From Candidatus Eiseniibacteriota bacterium (GTDB lineage: Bacteria > Orphanbacterota > Orphanbacteria > Orphanbacterales > Orphanbacteraceae), in contig JAJCZU010000004.1 of NCBI GenBank assembly GCA_029262235.1, positions 558,001 to 622,000 on the forward strand: a stretch of 64,000 bases of DNA, read 5' to 3'. Shown piece after piece: positions 51,111 to 60,343 of the stretch. A model generated the notes under the pieces. It ran no database searches. It had not been told where the DNA came from and saw nothing but the letters and a program-made list of their open reading frames with translations. The position numbers and the translations under genes were made by a program. Numbering within the stretch: the first letter of the stretch is position 1; the number at the start of each line of letters is the position of its first letter.

Positions 51111-53909
51111 CTAGAGTTCGTATGAAAGGCCGATCGAGATCGAGCGGCCCGTGCTGTAGCGCCGATAGACGGCGTCGGACTGCGTGTACTCGTTGCGTGT
51201 GTCGAGAATGTTCTTGCACGCGAGCTTGATCTTCGCGTTCGAGGAGAGGCGCTGGCGCAGATCGAAGTCGAGCTGCGCGCGCGCTTCTTCGTAGACGTCG
51301 GCCTGGCCCAGGGCACCGACTTCTTCGATGCGGCGTCCGAACACGTTGAAGAGCAGATTGCCGCTCGTGCCGCGTTCGTCATTGTGGTAGCCGAGCAGCA
51401 CGTTCAGCAGGAACGGCGACTGACCCTGCAGCGCGCGCTTCCGTGTCGTTTCGACCGTCGTACTGTCATCGGAAAGGACGACTTCCGTCTGCATGAGCGT
51501 CAGGTTCGTGTTGAGGGCGAAGTTCGCGAGCCGGCTCGACACGACAGTGAGGGAGCGCCGCCATTCGATTTCGAGCCCGAACGTATTGGCGGAACTTGCA
51601 TTGCGGTAGCTGACAATCGGCGTGGCGTTGTTCTCGATCACCTGTTCGATCGGCTGGTCGAAGTTTTTGTAGAAACCACCGATGGCGAACAGATTATCTG
51701 CGCCCTGAATCGTTTCAACGCGAACGTCGAAATTGTTGATGCGTGTCCGATCGAGGTCCGGGTTGCCGATCTCGGTGCGCCCCCCCACGATGTCCGTATA
51801 TTCGAACGGGGCCAGCTCACGAAAGTCGGGACGCGCTACGGTGCGCGAGAACGCGGCACGATAGTGAATGCGTTCGCTCTGTGCGTACTTGACGCTCAGG
51901 CTCGGAAGCAGCTCAGTCGTGGCGAGTTCCGTTTCGATTGTCTCGCCGGATTCCGAGAACGGGTTGAACGATTCGAGCGCCTGCCTCGAGTATTCGACTC
52001 GCGTGCCGCCGACCGCTTTCCACTGCTCGCCAATCGGCATTTCGACCATCGCGTATGTCCCCGTGATCGTCTGCGTTGCGTCGTAGTTGTCACTGTCCTG
52101 GGTCGTTTCGTTCAGTTCGAACCGGTCGGGGGCAATGTTCTCGGTTGCAAAGATGTCTTCCGGCGCCCCGTTCATGTTGACGGACCCGATGTCGCTCGTC
52201 TGCTTCTCGAACCGAAACCGGCGTCCGGCGAACGTACGATCCTTGTCCTGAAACGATGTGCCGATTTTCAGCATCCGATCCGAACTGCGGGGACCGAGAC
52301 GATGCTTCCAGTCGAGTTTGCCCGACCACTCCACCTCTTCGAGATCGAAGAAGAAACGGCTTCCGCTCTGCGTGATGTCGAAGAACGTCCACTCACCGTT
52401 TCGCTCTTCGTAGAGCACCTCGCGATTGTCCGGCTCGTTCCGCGTAACACGGGCGAACGCCCCCTGCCAGACGAGTTCTGACTCATTCGTCAGGAAGCGG
52501 TCGTGCGTTCCCGTGAACTGCGTGCACAGCAGATCGCGCTCGACGTATCGCAGGCGCAGGCTTTTCGTCTCGTTCCCGCGATCGGCGTTGAATCCCTCGA
52601 CAATGCGTGCCTCGTTGTCCGCGCTCCGGTTGTACATCGTCTTCAGCGATATCCTGTTGTCACGATCGAGCTTCATCGATGTGTTCAGCACCTGGCCCCA
52701 TGATGCGCTTCGCGAGCCTTCCGAACTGACGAAGCTGTTGGCCGGTGACTCGTCCGCGCGGTACGAGTTGATCTCCTTCTCGACGAACTTGCTGTCGTAT
52801 CCGTAGTGCAGGGAGTAGACGTAGCCGACCTTGTGCCCGAAAAGGCCCGCCTGGTCGCCGAGACTGAAGCTGTACGACTGATTCAGGCCCGCCCGTGTTT
52901 CGCGCGGCGACCAGACGTTGTCGAACGAGCGGCCGAACGATTGAACTTCGCCCGGGGCGAATCCGCGGTCCGAAACGACGCTTGTCGAGGAGGTAACAAG
53001 GCGGCCCCCCTGTGCGGTGATGATCCCCGGGAGCGCGCGCGTACCGTTGTCGAACGCCAGGAAGTCGAGATTCCCGCTCGGCGCCACGAGCCCGTTCTTG
53101 AACGACGTGTTCGAGTTGTAGCCGGCCGAAGTGGAGAACGAAAACGCCCGGCTGCCCGGAAACTCCTTCGTCGATATCTGGACGGAGCCGCCGGCGAAGT
53201 CGCCCGCCATGTCCGGCGTGAACGTTTTGGCCACCTGCACTTTCTCGAGAAGTCCGGTGGGGAAGAGATCCATCGGGACAACGGACCGGTTCGGTTCGGG
53301 GCTGGGGATCTTGCTGCCGTTCAGAGTCGTGTTGCTGTACCTACCCCCGAGCCCGCGAACCTGCACGTATTTGCCGTCCGTAACGCTGATGCCGGTCACC
53401 CGTTTGAGCGCGTCGCCCGCATCGCCGGAAGAGCCTTTGCTCATTTGTTCGGCGCTGATACCGTCCTGCACGGCGACCGTCTTCGCCCGCGACATGACGA
53501 GCGCGGCTTCCGCCGATTCGATGGCTTCCTCGCTCACCGCAATGCGCTTCATCTGATGAGTGTTGCCCGAAAGCGAGATCGCCACACGGGTCGTGTCACC
53601 GGGTGGGATCGAGATGGCCGTCAGAACCTTGAACTGATAGGAAATGTGGGCGGCCCGGACATCGTATGTGCCAGCCGGAACGTCGAAGAGGAACGTCCCT
53701 GTGGCGTCCGTAATGCCGCCGTAGCCTGTCTCGAGGACCGCGAGGTCGGCGAAAGCGATGGGCCGGTTCGTCGCTTCATCGACGATCGTACCGTGAATGG
53801 TCCCTCGCGGAGGCTGCTTTACCGGTGCCTGCGCGAAGGAAGTGGAGGTAAATGCTGCAAGCAGCAACGGTAAATGTACCAAACGAATGAATTTTCTGTT
53901 TCCGATCAA
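51111..53909 (-). CDS. TonB-dependent outer-membrane receptor with N-terminal carboxypeptidase-regulatory-like domain
   Basis: A 932-residue exported receptor (signal TFTSTSFAQ region). After it comes a carboxypeptidase-regulatory-like domain (GTIHGTIVDEATNRPIAFAD...TYDVRAAHISY), the plug (VRGLGGRYSNTTLNGSKIP, PMDLFPTGLLEKVQVAKTFT, MAGDFAGGSVQI) and a long beta-barrel ending SIGLSYEL. It actively imports a ligand using TonB energy. The start is TTG 53909 with AGGAGG eight bases upstream; a longer frame upstream overlaps the control region and lacks signal character. It has no SusD partner but is followed by a beta-helix lipoprotein. The upstream repeats suggest regulated expression. Confidence 0.9.
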   Translation of the reverse strand: MIGNRKFIRLVHLPLLLAAFTSTSFAQAPVKQPPRGTIHGTIVDEATNRPIAFADLAVLETGYGGITDATGTFLFDVPAGTYDVRAAHISYQFKVLTAISIPPGDTTRVAISLSGNTHQMKRIAVSEEAIESAEAALVMSRAKTVAVQDGISAEQMSKGSSGDAGDALKRVTGISVTDGKYVQVRGLGGRYSNTTLNGSKIPSPEPNRSVVPMDLFPTGLLEKVQVAKTFTPDMAGDFAGGSVQISTKEFPGSRAFSFSTSAGYNSNTSFKNGLVAPSGNLDFLAFDNGTRALPGIITAQGGRLVTSSTSVVSDRGFAPGEVQSFGRSFDNVWSPRETRAGLNQSYSFSLGDQAGLFGHKVGYVYSLHYGYDSKFVEKEINSYRADESPANSFVSSEGSRSASWGQVLNTSMKLDRDNRISLKTMYNRSADNEARIVEGFNADRGNETKSLRLRYVERDLLCTQFTGTHDRFLTNESELVWQGAFARVTRNEPDNREVLYEERNGEWTFFDITQSGSRFFFDLEEVEWSGKLDWKHRLGPRSSDRMLKIGTSFQDKDRTFAGRRFRFEKQTSDIGSVNMNGAPEDIFATENIAPDRFELNETTQDSDNYDATQTITGTYAMVEMPIGEQWKAVGGTRVEYSRQALESFNPFSESGETIETELATTELLPSLSVKYAQSERIHYRAAFSRTVARPDFRELAPFEYTDIVGGRTEIGNPDLDRTRINNFDVRVETIQGADNLFAIGGFYKNFDQPIEQVIENNATPIVSYRNASSANTFGLEIEWRRSLTVVSSRLANFALNTNLTLMQTEVVLSDDSTTVETTRKRALQGQSPFLLNVLLGYHNDERGTSGNLLFNVFGRRIEEVGALGQADVYEEARAQLDFDLRQRLSSNAKIKLACKNILDTRNEYTQSDAVYRRYSTGRSISIGLSYEL

Positions 53910-53953
53910 GATCAGGGCCTCCTGGATCGATCGTGTGACCTTTTCTTGCCCGC

Positions 53954-54012
53954 ATGGTAGGGAGGGACGATTAGGATTGAATGAGCGAGCCGTTAAGATT
54001 GCATTAGGATCG
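53954..54012 (-). promoter_or_regulatory. 11-bp periodic direct repeats upstream of the TonB receptor
   Basis: Read on the minus strand, 53969-54012 falls into four 11-base units: CGATCCTAATG, CAATCTTAACG, GCTCGCTCATT and CAATCCTAATC. Units 1, 2 and 4 are clearly related and unit 3 is diverged. Nine bases after the last unit is TACCAT (53954-53959), a plausible -10, so the repeats would occupy the -35 region. An 11-bp repeat pitch upstream of a weak -10 is how OmpR/PhoB-family activators bind (the Pho box has 11-bp repeats). No such regulator is encoded here. Whether it serves the receptor or the divergent kinase is unknown; the geometry fits the receptor. Confidence 0.5.
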
Positions 54013-54105
54013 CGTGTCGGGATGCGGATTCGCGCTCGCCACAAATCCCGAGCCCTGCTATCGTTATCCGGACGCGTGAGTTAGCAGGCCAAGGAGACCC
54101 CACGT

Positions 54106-56613
54106 ATGCCGGCCCGTTTCGGACCATACGAGCTGCAGGAGAAGATCGCCTCGGGCGGGATGGCCGCGCTCTATCTCGGCGTTCATACGAGTCTCGGGCG
54201 CAAGGTCGCGATCAAGGTGCTTCCGCCGGCGCTCGCTGCGGACAAATCGTTCATCACGCGGTTCGAGCGCGAAGCGAATACCCTCTCCGGACTTCATCAC
54301 GAAAACATCGTTTCGGTCATCGATCTCGGCGAACAGGACGACACGTATTTCATCGTCATGGAACTGGTGGAAGGGACGGATCTGCGTCATCTTCTCGAAG
54401 AGGTCCCGCGCTTCCCTGTCGAAATCGCGATGGCGATCATCGAAGAGATCGCGTACGGGCTGCACGCCGCGCACGACAAGGGCATCGTGCATCGCGACAT
54501 CAAGCCGGGGAACCTGCTGCTCTCCGCGACCGGTGGCGTCAAGATCGTCGACTTCGGCCTCGCGTTTCGCATGGAAGACATGGAGCGCATGACGCGGCTT
54601 ACGGGCGAGAATCTGTCGCTCGGGACACCGTCGTACATGTCGCCGGAGCAGGCGCGTGACGGCGAAACGGATCCGCGCTCCGATATCTATTCGCTCGGCG
54701 TTACAGCGTATGAGCTTCTGTGCGGGAAGCGGCCGTTCGAGAGCGCGTCGCCGTCCGAACTGCGCGAGAAGATCCTGACCGCGCCGACCCCTTCGCTGAC
54801 GGACGAGATGAAGCTGATCGCGCCCGAGGTCGACAACTTCGTGCGCAGGATGCTCGCGAAGGATCCGGACGACCGCTTCCAGAGCATGTCCGATGTGCTG
54901 CAGGAACTGGCGGTCGTGATGGACGCGCTCGAGCGTTCGGGGCATCTCGTCCAGCACCGGCGCCAGTTTCTGCCCCGCTTCGCGGCCGATCCGCACGCGC
55001 TCATTCAGGAGATTCGCACCGCTAAGATCGAGCGTCACAACGATCGCGGGATCGAGCTCATGTCGATGGGGCCCGGCGCGTTTCAGAAGGCGCGGCGCGA
55101 GTTCGACGTCGTGCTCTGGCTCGACCCGGGGAACGAGCGAGCGCGGGAGGGGCTGGCGAAGATCCGAAAAGAGATCGGAGACGACGCGACGGTCGATGTG
55201 AATCAGGTGTTCGCACCAGGCGGAGGTGCGGGGCTCGCCGGCGGAGGCGAAGGAGGCGGTGCGGGGGGCGGGCGCGGCGGGCCTGGCGGCCCGGGCGGGA
55301 AGCGCGCGGGCGGCGGCAGGGAGGGCTCGAAAACGGAATCCCCCGCCGGACGGAAGCCGCTCATGCTGGCAGGGGCGGCGGCGCTTCTGATCGCGCTGCT
55401 CATCGGCGTGTTTTCGATTTTCAAAGGCCCGGCCGACGGGGCGGTGATGGTAACGAGCGAGCCGGACGGCGCCACCGTTTCGATTCGCGCAGCGGGAGCG
55501 GTCGCCTTCGAGTCTGACGGCCGCACCACGCCGTGTGTCGTGAAACTCGCGCCCGGCGACTGGACCGTGCGCGTGGAAAAGGCCGGGCAGGAACCTTCCG
55601 ACCGCACCGTTACGATCGAGTCGGGGAAAGAGGTCGAGATACACGCGGCGCTCGGAATCATGCACGGCTACATGGTGCTCGAGAGCGATCCTTCGGGCGC
55701 CCGCATTCAGAAAAAGGGGCCGGGCTCCTCGTCGTTCGTCGCACACGAGAGGGCGCTCCCCTGCACCCTCGATATCGCGCACGGAAACTGGAGCTTCCTC
55801 GCTTCGTTCGAAGGAATGCGTCCCGAAACTGTCGACGTCTACGTGCGCGCCGGGCAGTGGAATTACCAGCGGATCGCGATGAAACCGGCCGAAACCGTCG
55901 GCTGGATCGTGCTGAAGAGCGCGCCTTCGGGGGCCGCCATTTCGTTTCGGCGTCCCGACGCGGAGGCGTTTCATACGATCGGTCTCGTAACTCCGTGTTC
56001 GCTCGGCCTCGCGCCCGGCGACTGGGTGGTCCGGCTTGCAGTCGAAGAGCGTCCTCCGGTGGAAATCGAAGTCGCGACCGCGATCGGGTCGGCGGACGAG
56101 CAGTTCGTCGAGATCCCGTCACCCATCAAGGCGGGCGAGACCGCTCCCGGTGTCGGGCGTGTCATGGTGGCCTCGGACCCGCCTGGCGCCTCGGTTCGCT
56201 ATCGCAGGCCGGGAACGCAGAGCAGCAGCAACACGGGAAAACGCACTCCCTGCGAAATCGAACTTCCCGCAGGGAGCTGGGAACTGCTCCTCTCGAAAGA
56301 CTGCTACCGCACGGCGACGGAAGTCACGACCGTGAAAGACGGCATGCGGATGGAGATCATGTCGCCGCTGCGCGCATCCGCCCCGGGAACGGTGCGCGTG
56401 GTCGTATCGCCGCTGTTTGCGGACTTCTATCTCGACGGGAGTCTCGTCGCGAAAGAAAAGCGTGTCTGGGAGGGGGGCGCATCCGCCTGCGAGCAGCATA
56501 CGATCGAAGTGCGCCACGCCGAGTACGGTTCGCGCTCGATTCGGGGCTTCACCCCGACATCAGGAAAGACTATAGTCATCGATACCGTATTCGCCGACAG
56601 GAGAGGCCGCTGA
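54106..56613 (+). CDS. Transmembrane Ser/Thr protein kinase with PEGA-type extracytoplasmic repeats
   Basis: An 835-residue Hanks-type kinase. The kinase domain covers about 7-275: Lys 37 in VAIKVLP, HRDIKPGN (129-136) with catalytic Asp 131, DFG 149-151, SLGTPSYMSPEQ activation segment. The Gly-rich loop is SGGMAALYLG rather than a full GxGxxG. A Gly-rich linker (371-405) precedes one TM segment (about 419-439). Outside are about four PEGA-like repeats (GAVMVTSEPDGATVSI, GYMVLESDPSGARIQ, GWIVLKSAPSGAAISF, GRVMVASDPPGASVRY), each with a PC...LAPGDW strand. It probably senses the envelope. RBS AAGGAGA. Coupled by TGATG to the next gene. Confidence 0.92.
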   Translation: MPARFGPYELQEKIASGGMAALYLGVHTSLGRKVAIKVLPPALAADKSFITRFEREANTLSGLHHENIVSVIDLGEQDDTYFIVMELVEGTDLRHLLEEVPRFPVEIAMAIIEEIAYGLHAAHDKGIVHRDIKPGNLLLSATGGVKIVDFGLAFRMEDMERMTRLTGENLSLGTPSYMSPEQARDGETDPRSDIYSLGVTAYELLCGKRPFESASPSELREKILTAPTPSLTDEMKLIAPEVDNFVRRMLAKDPDDRFQSMSDVLQELAVVMDALERSGHLVQHRRQFLPRFAADPHALIQEIRTAKIERHNDRGIELMSMGPGAFQKARREFDVVLWLDPGNERAREGLAKIRKEIGDDATVDVNQVFAPGGGAGLAGGGEGGGAGGGRGGPGGPGGKRAGGGREGSKTESPAGRKPLMLAGAAALLIALLIGVFSIFKGPADGAVMVTSEPDGATVSIRAAGAVAFESDGRTTPCVVKLAPGDWTVRVEKAGQEPSDRTVTIESGKEVEIHAALGIMHGYMVLESDPSGARIQKKGPGSSSFVAHERALPCTLDIAHGNWSFLASFEGMRPETVDVYVRAGQWNYQRIAMKPAETVGWIVLKSAPSGAAISFRRPDAEAFHTIGLVTPCSLGLAPGDWVVRLAVEERPPVEIEVATAIGSADEQFVEIPSPIKAGETAPGVGRVMVASDPPGASVRYRRPGTQSSSNTGKRTPCEIELPAGSWELLLSKDCYRTATEVTTVKDGMRMEIMSPLRASAPGTVRVVVSPLFADFYLDGSLVAKEKRVWEGGASACEQHTIEVRHAEYGSRSIRGFTPTSGKTIVIDTVFADRRGR

Positions 56614-57182
56614 TGCGCTTCGACAACTTCCCGCGATTCGCCGCCTGCCCGCGTTCTCGATCCACAATCGGCGCGCTCCTGCTCTTCGCTCTGCTCTGCG
56701 CGGTCGCGCAACCCGTTGCCGTTCATGCCCAGACCCCGCGGGACGAACTGAACACCGCCCGCAGCGAGTTCAACTACGGCAATTTCCTGAACGCGCTCTC
56801 GATCGTGAACCGCCTGACCCAGAGCGGGGCGCTTTCCGGCGACGACCGGCGTGACGCGTTTGCGCTGCAGGCCCGCTGCGAAGCCGAGCTCGGGAATCGG
56901 CCGAACGCTCTCGCGGCCTTCTGTGAAGTGATTCAGATCGATCCGTCCTGGCGACCCGATCAATCGCTCTACACGTCGAATGAAAAAGCGATCTTCGAAG
57001 AGGCCTGGCAGGAATGCGCGCCCGCAAGTGGCGGCGGTATGAAGAAGTGGTATCTGATCGGCGGGGGCGCCGCGGCCGTTCTGATCGCGATCATCGCAGG
57101 TGGCGGTGGTGGCGGCGACGATCCCGGTGGCGGTGGCGGCGGCACGACGCTGCCCGAATTTCCGGACCCGCCGACGAACTGA
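56613..57182 (+). CDS. Small membrane-anchored TPR-like protein coupled to the kinase
   Basis: A 189-residue protein: N-terminal signal/anchor (IGALLLFALLCAVAQPVAVHAQ), two TPR-like helical pairs (ELNTARSEFNYGNFLNALSIVNRL, ALQARCEAELGNRPNALAAF), a second TM segment (WYLIGGGAAAVLIAIIAGG) and a Gly-rich tail with PEFPDPPTN. The ATG overlaps the kinase stop as TGATG. Partner or substrate role next to the PEGA kinase is inferred from coupling; no catalytic motif is seen. Confidence 0.72.
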   Translation: MRFDNFPRFAACPRSRSTIGALLLFALLCAVAQPVAVHAQTPRDELNTARSEFNYGNFLNALSIVNRLTQSGALSGDDRRDAFALQARCEAELGNRPNALAAFCEVIQIDPSWRPDQSLYTSNEKAIFEEAWQECAPASGGGMKKWYLIGGGAAAVLIAIIAGGGGGGDDPGGGGGGTTLPEFPDPPTN

Positions 57183-57201
57183 CCGACGCCGTCCTAACGA
57201 A

Positions 57202-58281
57202 TTATCCCCCTTCGATCATCCCTGTCGTCTCTTCGAGCGTCGACTGCAGAGCAGCTGACTCCGGGTTCGTTTCCAGTGCGAGCTCGAGTAGCGCGACGGC
57301 CTCCGGGAAGCGGTCCTGATGGATCAGCTGCGAGGCGACGTCAATCGCAACGCCTTCTGAAATGTTGATTTCGAAACCGTAAGTCCCGCTCAATGCACGA
57401 TAGTACTCCCGCACCGCGTCACGACCCCGCTCGGCGATCTCGACGGGCAGGAGACACTCCCGGTACAGAAACGTGAGGCCCGCGAAGAGGCCCTTCGGCA
57501 GGACCGTCGTATGATCTTCGTCTTCCATGACCTCGCATTGCCATCGGATGCCGTCGGGCGCCGACGTTTCGAGCAGCATCGAGAATCGTGCGAGGGCTTC
57601 GCGGCGAAACGGCGTATTGCCTTCCGCGCAGGCGAACAATCCCCTGCCTCGATAGGAGTGAGTCGAAAATGCGTTCGCGGCGAATTTGGAAGCACGCTCG
57701 GAGATCCCGGTGCCGGATGCGATGTAACCCCGGAAGAGGTCGGGTTTCGTAAACAGCATCCAGAGGCTGATGTTCGCCCCGGAGGACCATCCGTAAATCG
57801 TCCGGTGAGGTACCGTCCGGTACGACGCGTCGATCCCGGGAATGAGTTCGCTTTCGATGAACCGCATGAAGCGAACGTAGGCGGCCGTCGTGTCGAAGCT
57901 TACTGTCAGGTCGCGTGTGCGGTCTGTGTTGGGGATGCCGACGACGATCGTTTCCGGCATTCTCCCGGCGAGTTCGCCCGACAGAAAAGCGACGCTTCCG
58001 GCGGCATAGTCGAAGATCCACTCGGCATCGAGCACGTATAAAACGGGATAGGCCCGATCGGAATCTTCGTAGCCGTTCGGAAGAGAAACTCGAATCTGTC
58101 GCTCTTCGTTCAGATGCTCCGAATGAATCGCAATCGTTTCGGTCAGGCTTCCGCCGTTCGAGAGCGCGGCGTGATCGGAGTCGTGCCCGTGTGCCGTCCC
58201 CCTGCCGGGCGCGAGAGCGGCCAGAAGCAGCAGACAGGCGATTGCGGGCAGGTACGATCTCATCAGAGTCATCAGAGACAT
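57202..58281 (-). CDS. Alpha/beta-hydrolase esterase with C-terminal TPR
   Basis: A 359-residue exported esterase of the Fes/IroE/putative esterase type: LNEERQIRVSLPNGYEDSDRAYPVLYVLDAEW, nucleophile elbow GWSSG, a His-containing block (EDEDHTTVLPKGLFAGL) that supplies the catalytic His, then a C-terminal helical repeat (ASQLIHQDRFPEAVALLELALETNPES). Signal peptide around LPAIACLLLLAALAPG. Start codon uncertain: ATGs at 58281, 58272 and 58263 are all possible and the ribosome-binding signals are weak. Substrate could be a siderophore ester or an acyl ester. Its stop is 19 bp from the convergent kinase partner. Confidence 0.8.
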   Translation of the reverse strand: MSLMTLMRSYLPAIACLLLLAALAPGRGTAHGHDSDHAALSNGGSLTETIAIHSEHLNEERQIRVSLPNGYEDSDRAYPVLYVLDAEWIFDYAAGSVAFLSGELAGRMPETIVVGIPNTDRTRDLTVSFDTTAAYVRFMRFIESELIPGIDASYRTVPHRTIYGWSSGANISLWMLFTKPDLFRGYIASGTGISERASKFAANAFSTHSYRGRGLFACAEGNTPFRREALARFSMLLETSAPDGIRWQCEVMEDEDHTTVLPKGLFAGLTFLYRECLLPVEIAERGRDAVREYYRALSGTYGFEINISEGVAIDVASQLIHQDRFPEAVALLELALETNPESAALQSTLEETTGMIEGG

Positions 58282-58315
58282 TCCGTTACCATGGTTCGTG
58301 ATCCTCGCAACGGAA

Positions 58316-59563
58316 TCAGCGTACGCGAACGAAGCGTTCCGTTCTCGATCCATACGCGGTTTCCAGTCGAATGAAGTAGATGCCGGGCGCGACGGCGCGT
58401 CCCGTGGCCGCCGCCCCGTCCCAGTGTATCTCGTGGTTGCCCGCGCGAAAGTGAGCGTTCGCGATCGACTTCACGAGCCGGCCACGCACATCGAAGATGC
58501 GGGCGCTCACGCGTGACTCGCTACGGACGTGAAAACGGAACTTCGCATCCCCGCGGCCGATGGAAGGCACCGGTGGGTACAGAGCGAGATCACGGTCCGC
58601 GTTCGTGTCCGTGTCCGTGCCGCTGCTGACTGCGGTAACGAGCGCAAACGGCGTCTCGCTGGACCATGCGGGCCCCTGCGTGCCCGCGCCGCCGAAGAAG
58701 ATCACGCCGTCGGATGGCCCGCCCGTTGCGCCGGCCGAGTCGCCGAGCGCAATCCCCGCGCCTTCGTTGAAGTGATAGAGCGCGCGCGTGAACAGGTCCG
58801 GAACATGGGGCACTGTCGGTCGCGGGAAATTTCCGTCGTACCGGAGCGTGTCGGAGAGGCGCACCTCGTCGAGCCAGCCGGAATAGTTGATGCCCTGAAA
58901 TCCGTGTTTCTCCGCGCCGAAAACGAGAAAGCGGTCGGAGTTGTCGCACGTGCTCCCGCCGGCGCCGCCGTCCGGGCTGCAGTAATCCCCCGCACCCGCG
59001 CCATCCGGATACGAAACATCACCGCTCGGGCCGAACGTCGCGGGGCCGTCCGCGTCGAGTGCGCCGTCGACATAGATCGACAGGAGCCCGTCCGACTCGC
59101 GCCTCTGCACCGCGACATGATGCCACGCGTCGTCGCGCACGTCCGTCGTTCCGCAGAGCGTGTAGGCGGTCACGTCGCTCGAAACTCCGAACGCGATGCG
59201 TCCGCCGAGCAGCGCGATCCCCCACTTGCGTTCCTGATTGTAGCGATCGCGGTCGATCAGAATATTGCCGTTCACCCAGTCGATCCCGTACCCGCACGAA
59301 AGCGCCGGGTTCGTGTTCTCGGCTGCCGTGCACCGGAGCCAGAAATCGATTGTAAAGTCACCGGCGCCGATGTCGGCGGGAGAGTGGGGTTCGATCTCGA
59401 TCTTCACGCGATCGGGAAACACGAAGTTCTCGCCCGCGCTTCCGCCGTGCCCGTAGAAGCGAAGCGACGCTTCGACCGCGTGCGCGGGAGGGGCGGCAGC
59501 ACCCAGGCAGAGCCAGGCGGTCGCGAATGCGAGGATCTTCGAGTGGGCGGGCGTGTAGTCCAT
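58316..59563 (-). CDS. Secreted LamG/concanavalin-like protein with sorting domain
   Basis: A 415-residue exported protein (signal to about PAHA). The core is a LamG/laminin-G-like jelly roll (FTIDFWLRCTAAENTNPALS, WHHVAVQRRESDGLLSIYVDG, GINYSGWLDEVRLSD, RALYHFNEGAG) that usually binds glycans or forms adhesins. It ends in a FlgD-Ig-like domain (ALYPPVPSIGRGDAKFRFHV...KSIANAHFRAG...HWDGAAATGRAVAPGIYFIRL). No enzyme centre. ATG 59563 has a weak ribosome-binding site. One of five proteins in the window with this sorting domain. Confidence 0.78.
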   Translation of the reverse strand: MDYTPAHSKILAFATAWLCLGAAAPPAHAVEASLRFYGHGGSAGENFVFPDRVKIEIEPHSPADIGAGDFTIDFWLRCTAAENTNPALSCGYGIDWVNGNILIDRDRYNQERKWGIALLGGRIAFGVSSDVTAYTLCGTTDVRDDAWHHVAVQRRESDGLLSIYVDGALDADGPATFGPSGDVSYPDGAGAGDYCSPDGGAGGSTCDNSDRFLVFGAEKHGFQGINYSGWLDEVRLSDTLRYDGNFPRPTVPHVPDLFTRALYHFNEGAGIALGDSAGATGGPSDGVIFFGGAGTQGPAWSSETPFALVTAVSSGTDTDTNADRDLALYPPVPSIGRGDAKFRFHVRSESRVSARIFDVRGRLVKSIANAHFRAGNHEIHWDGAAATGRAVAPGIYFIRLETAYGSRTERFVRVR

Positions 59564-59644
59564 GCTTCATTTTAACACGAGCGGAGGCGCCGGGCCCGTC
59601 CGGTCACGGTTGCCCGCGCCGCCCGCGAGTGCTAGCCTCTTCTG

Positions 59645-60343
59645 ATGGAATGGTACGTGGGCACGAGCGGCTTCAGCTATAAAGAGTGGAAGGGGAATTT
59701 CTACCCCGAGAAGATTCCGGCGAAGGAGATGCTCTCCTATTACGCGGGACGCCTCAAGGCCGTCGAGATCAACAACACGTTCTACCGCCTTCCGAAACGC
59801 GAGCTTCTCGAAGGCTGGGCGGACCAGGTCCCGGAATCGTTCCGCTTTTCGATCAAGGCCTCGCGACGCATCACGCACTTCAAGCGATTGAAAGAGCCGT
59901 ACGACGAAACCGACTATCTGATCGAAACGGTGGGTGCGCTCGGCGCGCGTCTCGGCGTGGTTCTCTTTCAGCTGCCGCCGAACTCCAAACGTGACGACGA
60001 CCGTCTGGCCGCTTTCGTCGCGAACCTTCCCGAAGACTTTCCCGCGACGTTCGAGTTCCGCCACGAATCGTGGAACGATCCGGCGGTGCACGACATTCTG
60101 CGCGGGAAAAACTGCGCGCTCTGCATCGCCGAGTCGGACGACGACGAGCTTGTGGAGTGTGTCGGTACCGCGGACTGGGGTTATCTGCGCCTTCGGAAGA
60201 CGAGTTACGCCGAGAAGGAACTCGAGTCGTGGCGCGATCGCGCGCGCGACCTCGGCTGGAAGCACGCGTTCGTCTTCTTCAAGCACGAGGACGAAGGGAC
60301 GGGGCCGAAGCTCGCCGAACGCTTTCTGGAAATCACCGCCTGA
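59645..60343 (+). CDS. DUF72 family protein
   Basis: A 232-residue TIM-barrel-like protein with the DUF72 blocks VGTSGFSYKEWKGNFYPE, EINNTFYRLP, FRFSIKASRRITH and FEFRHESW near the middle. The family is widespread and has no confirmed activity. The call is by motif. Start ATG 59645; ribosome-binding site weak. It converges with the small RNA unit downstream. Confidence 0.88.
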   Translation: MEWYVGTSGFSYKEWKGNFYPEKIPAKEMLSYYAGRLKAVEINNTFYRLPKRELLEGWADQVPESFRFSIKASRRITHFKRLKEPYDETDYLIETVGALGARLGVVLFQLPPNSKRDDDRLAAFVANLPEDFPATFEFRHESWNDPAVHDILRGKNCALCIAESDDDELVECVGTADWGYLRLRKTSYAEKELESWRDRARDLGWKHAFVFFKHEDEGTGPKLAERFLEITA

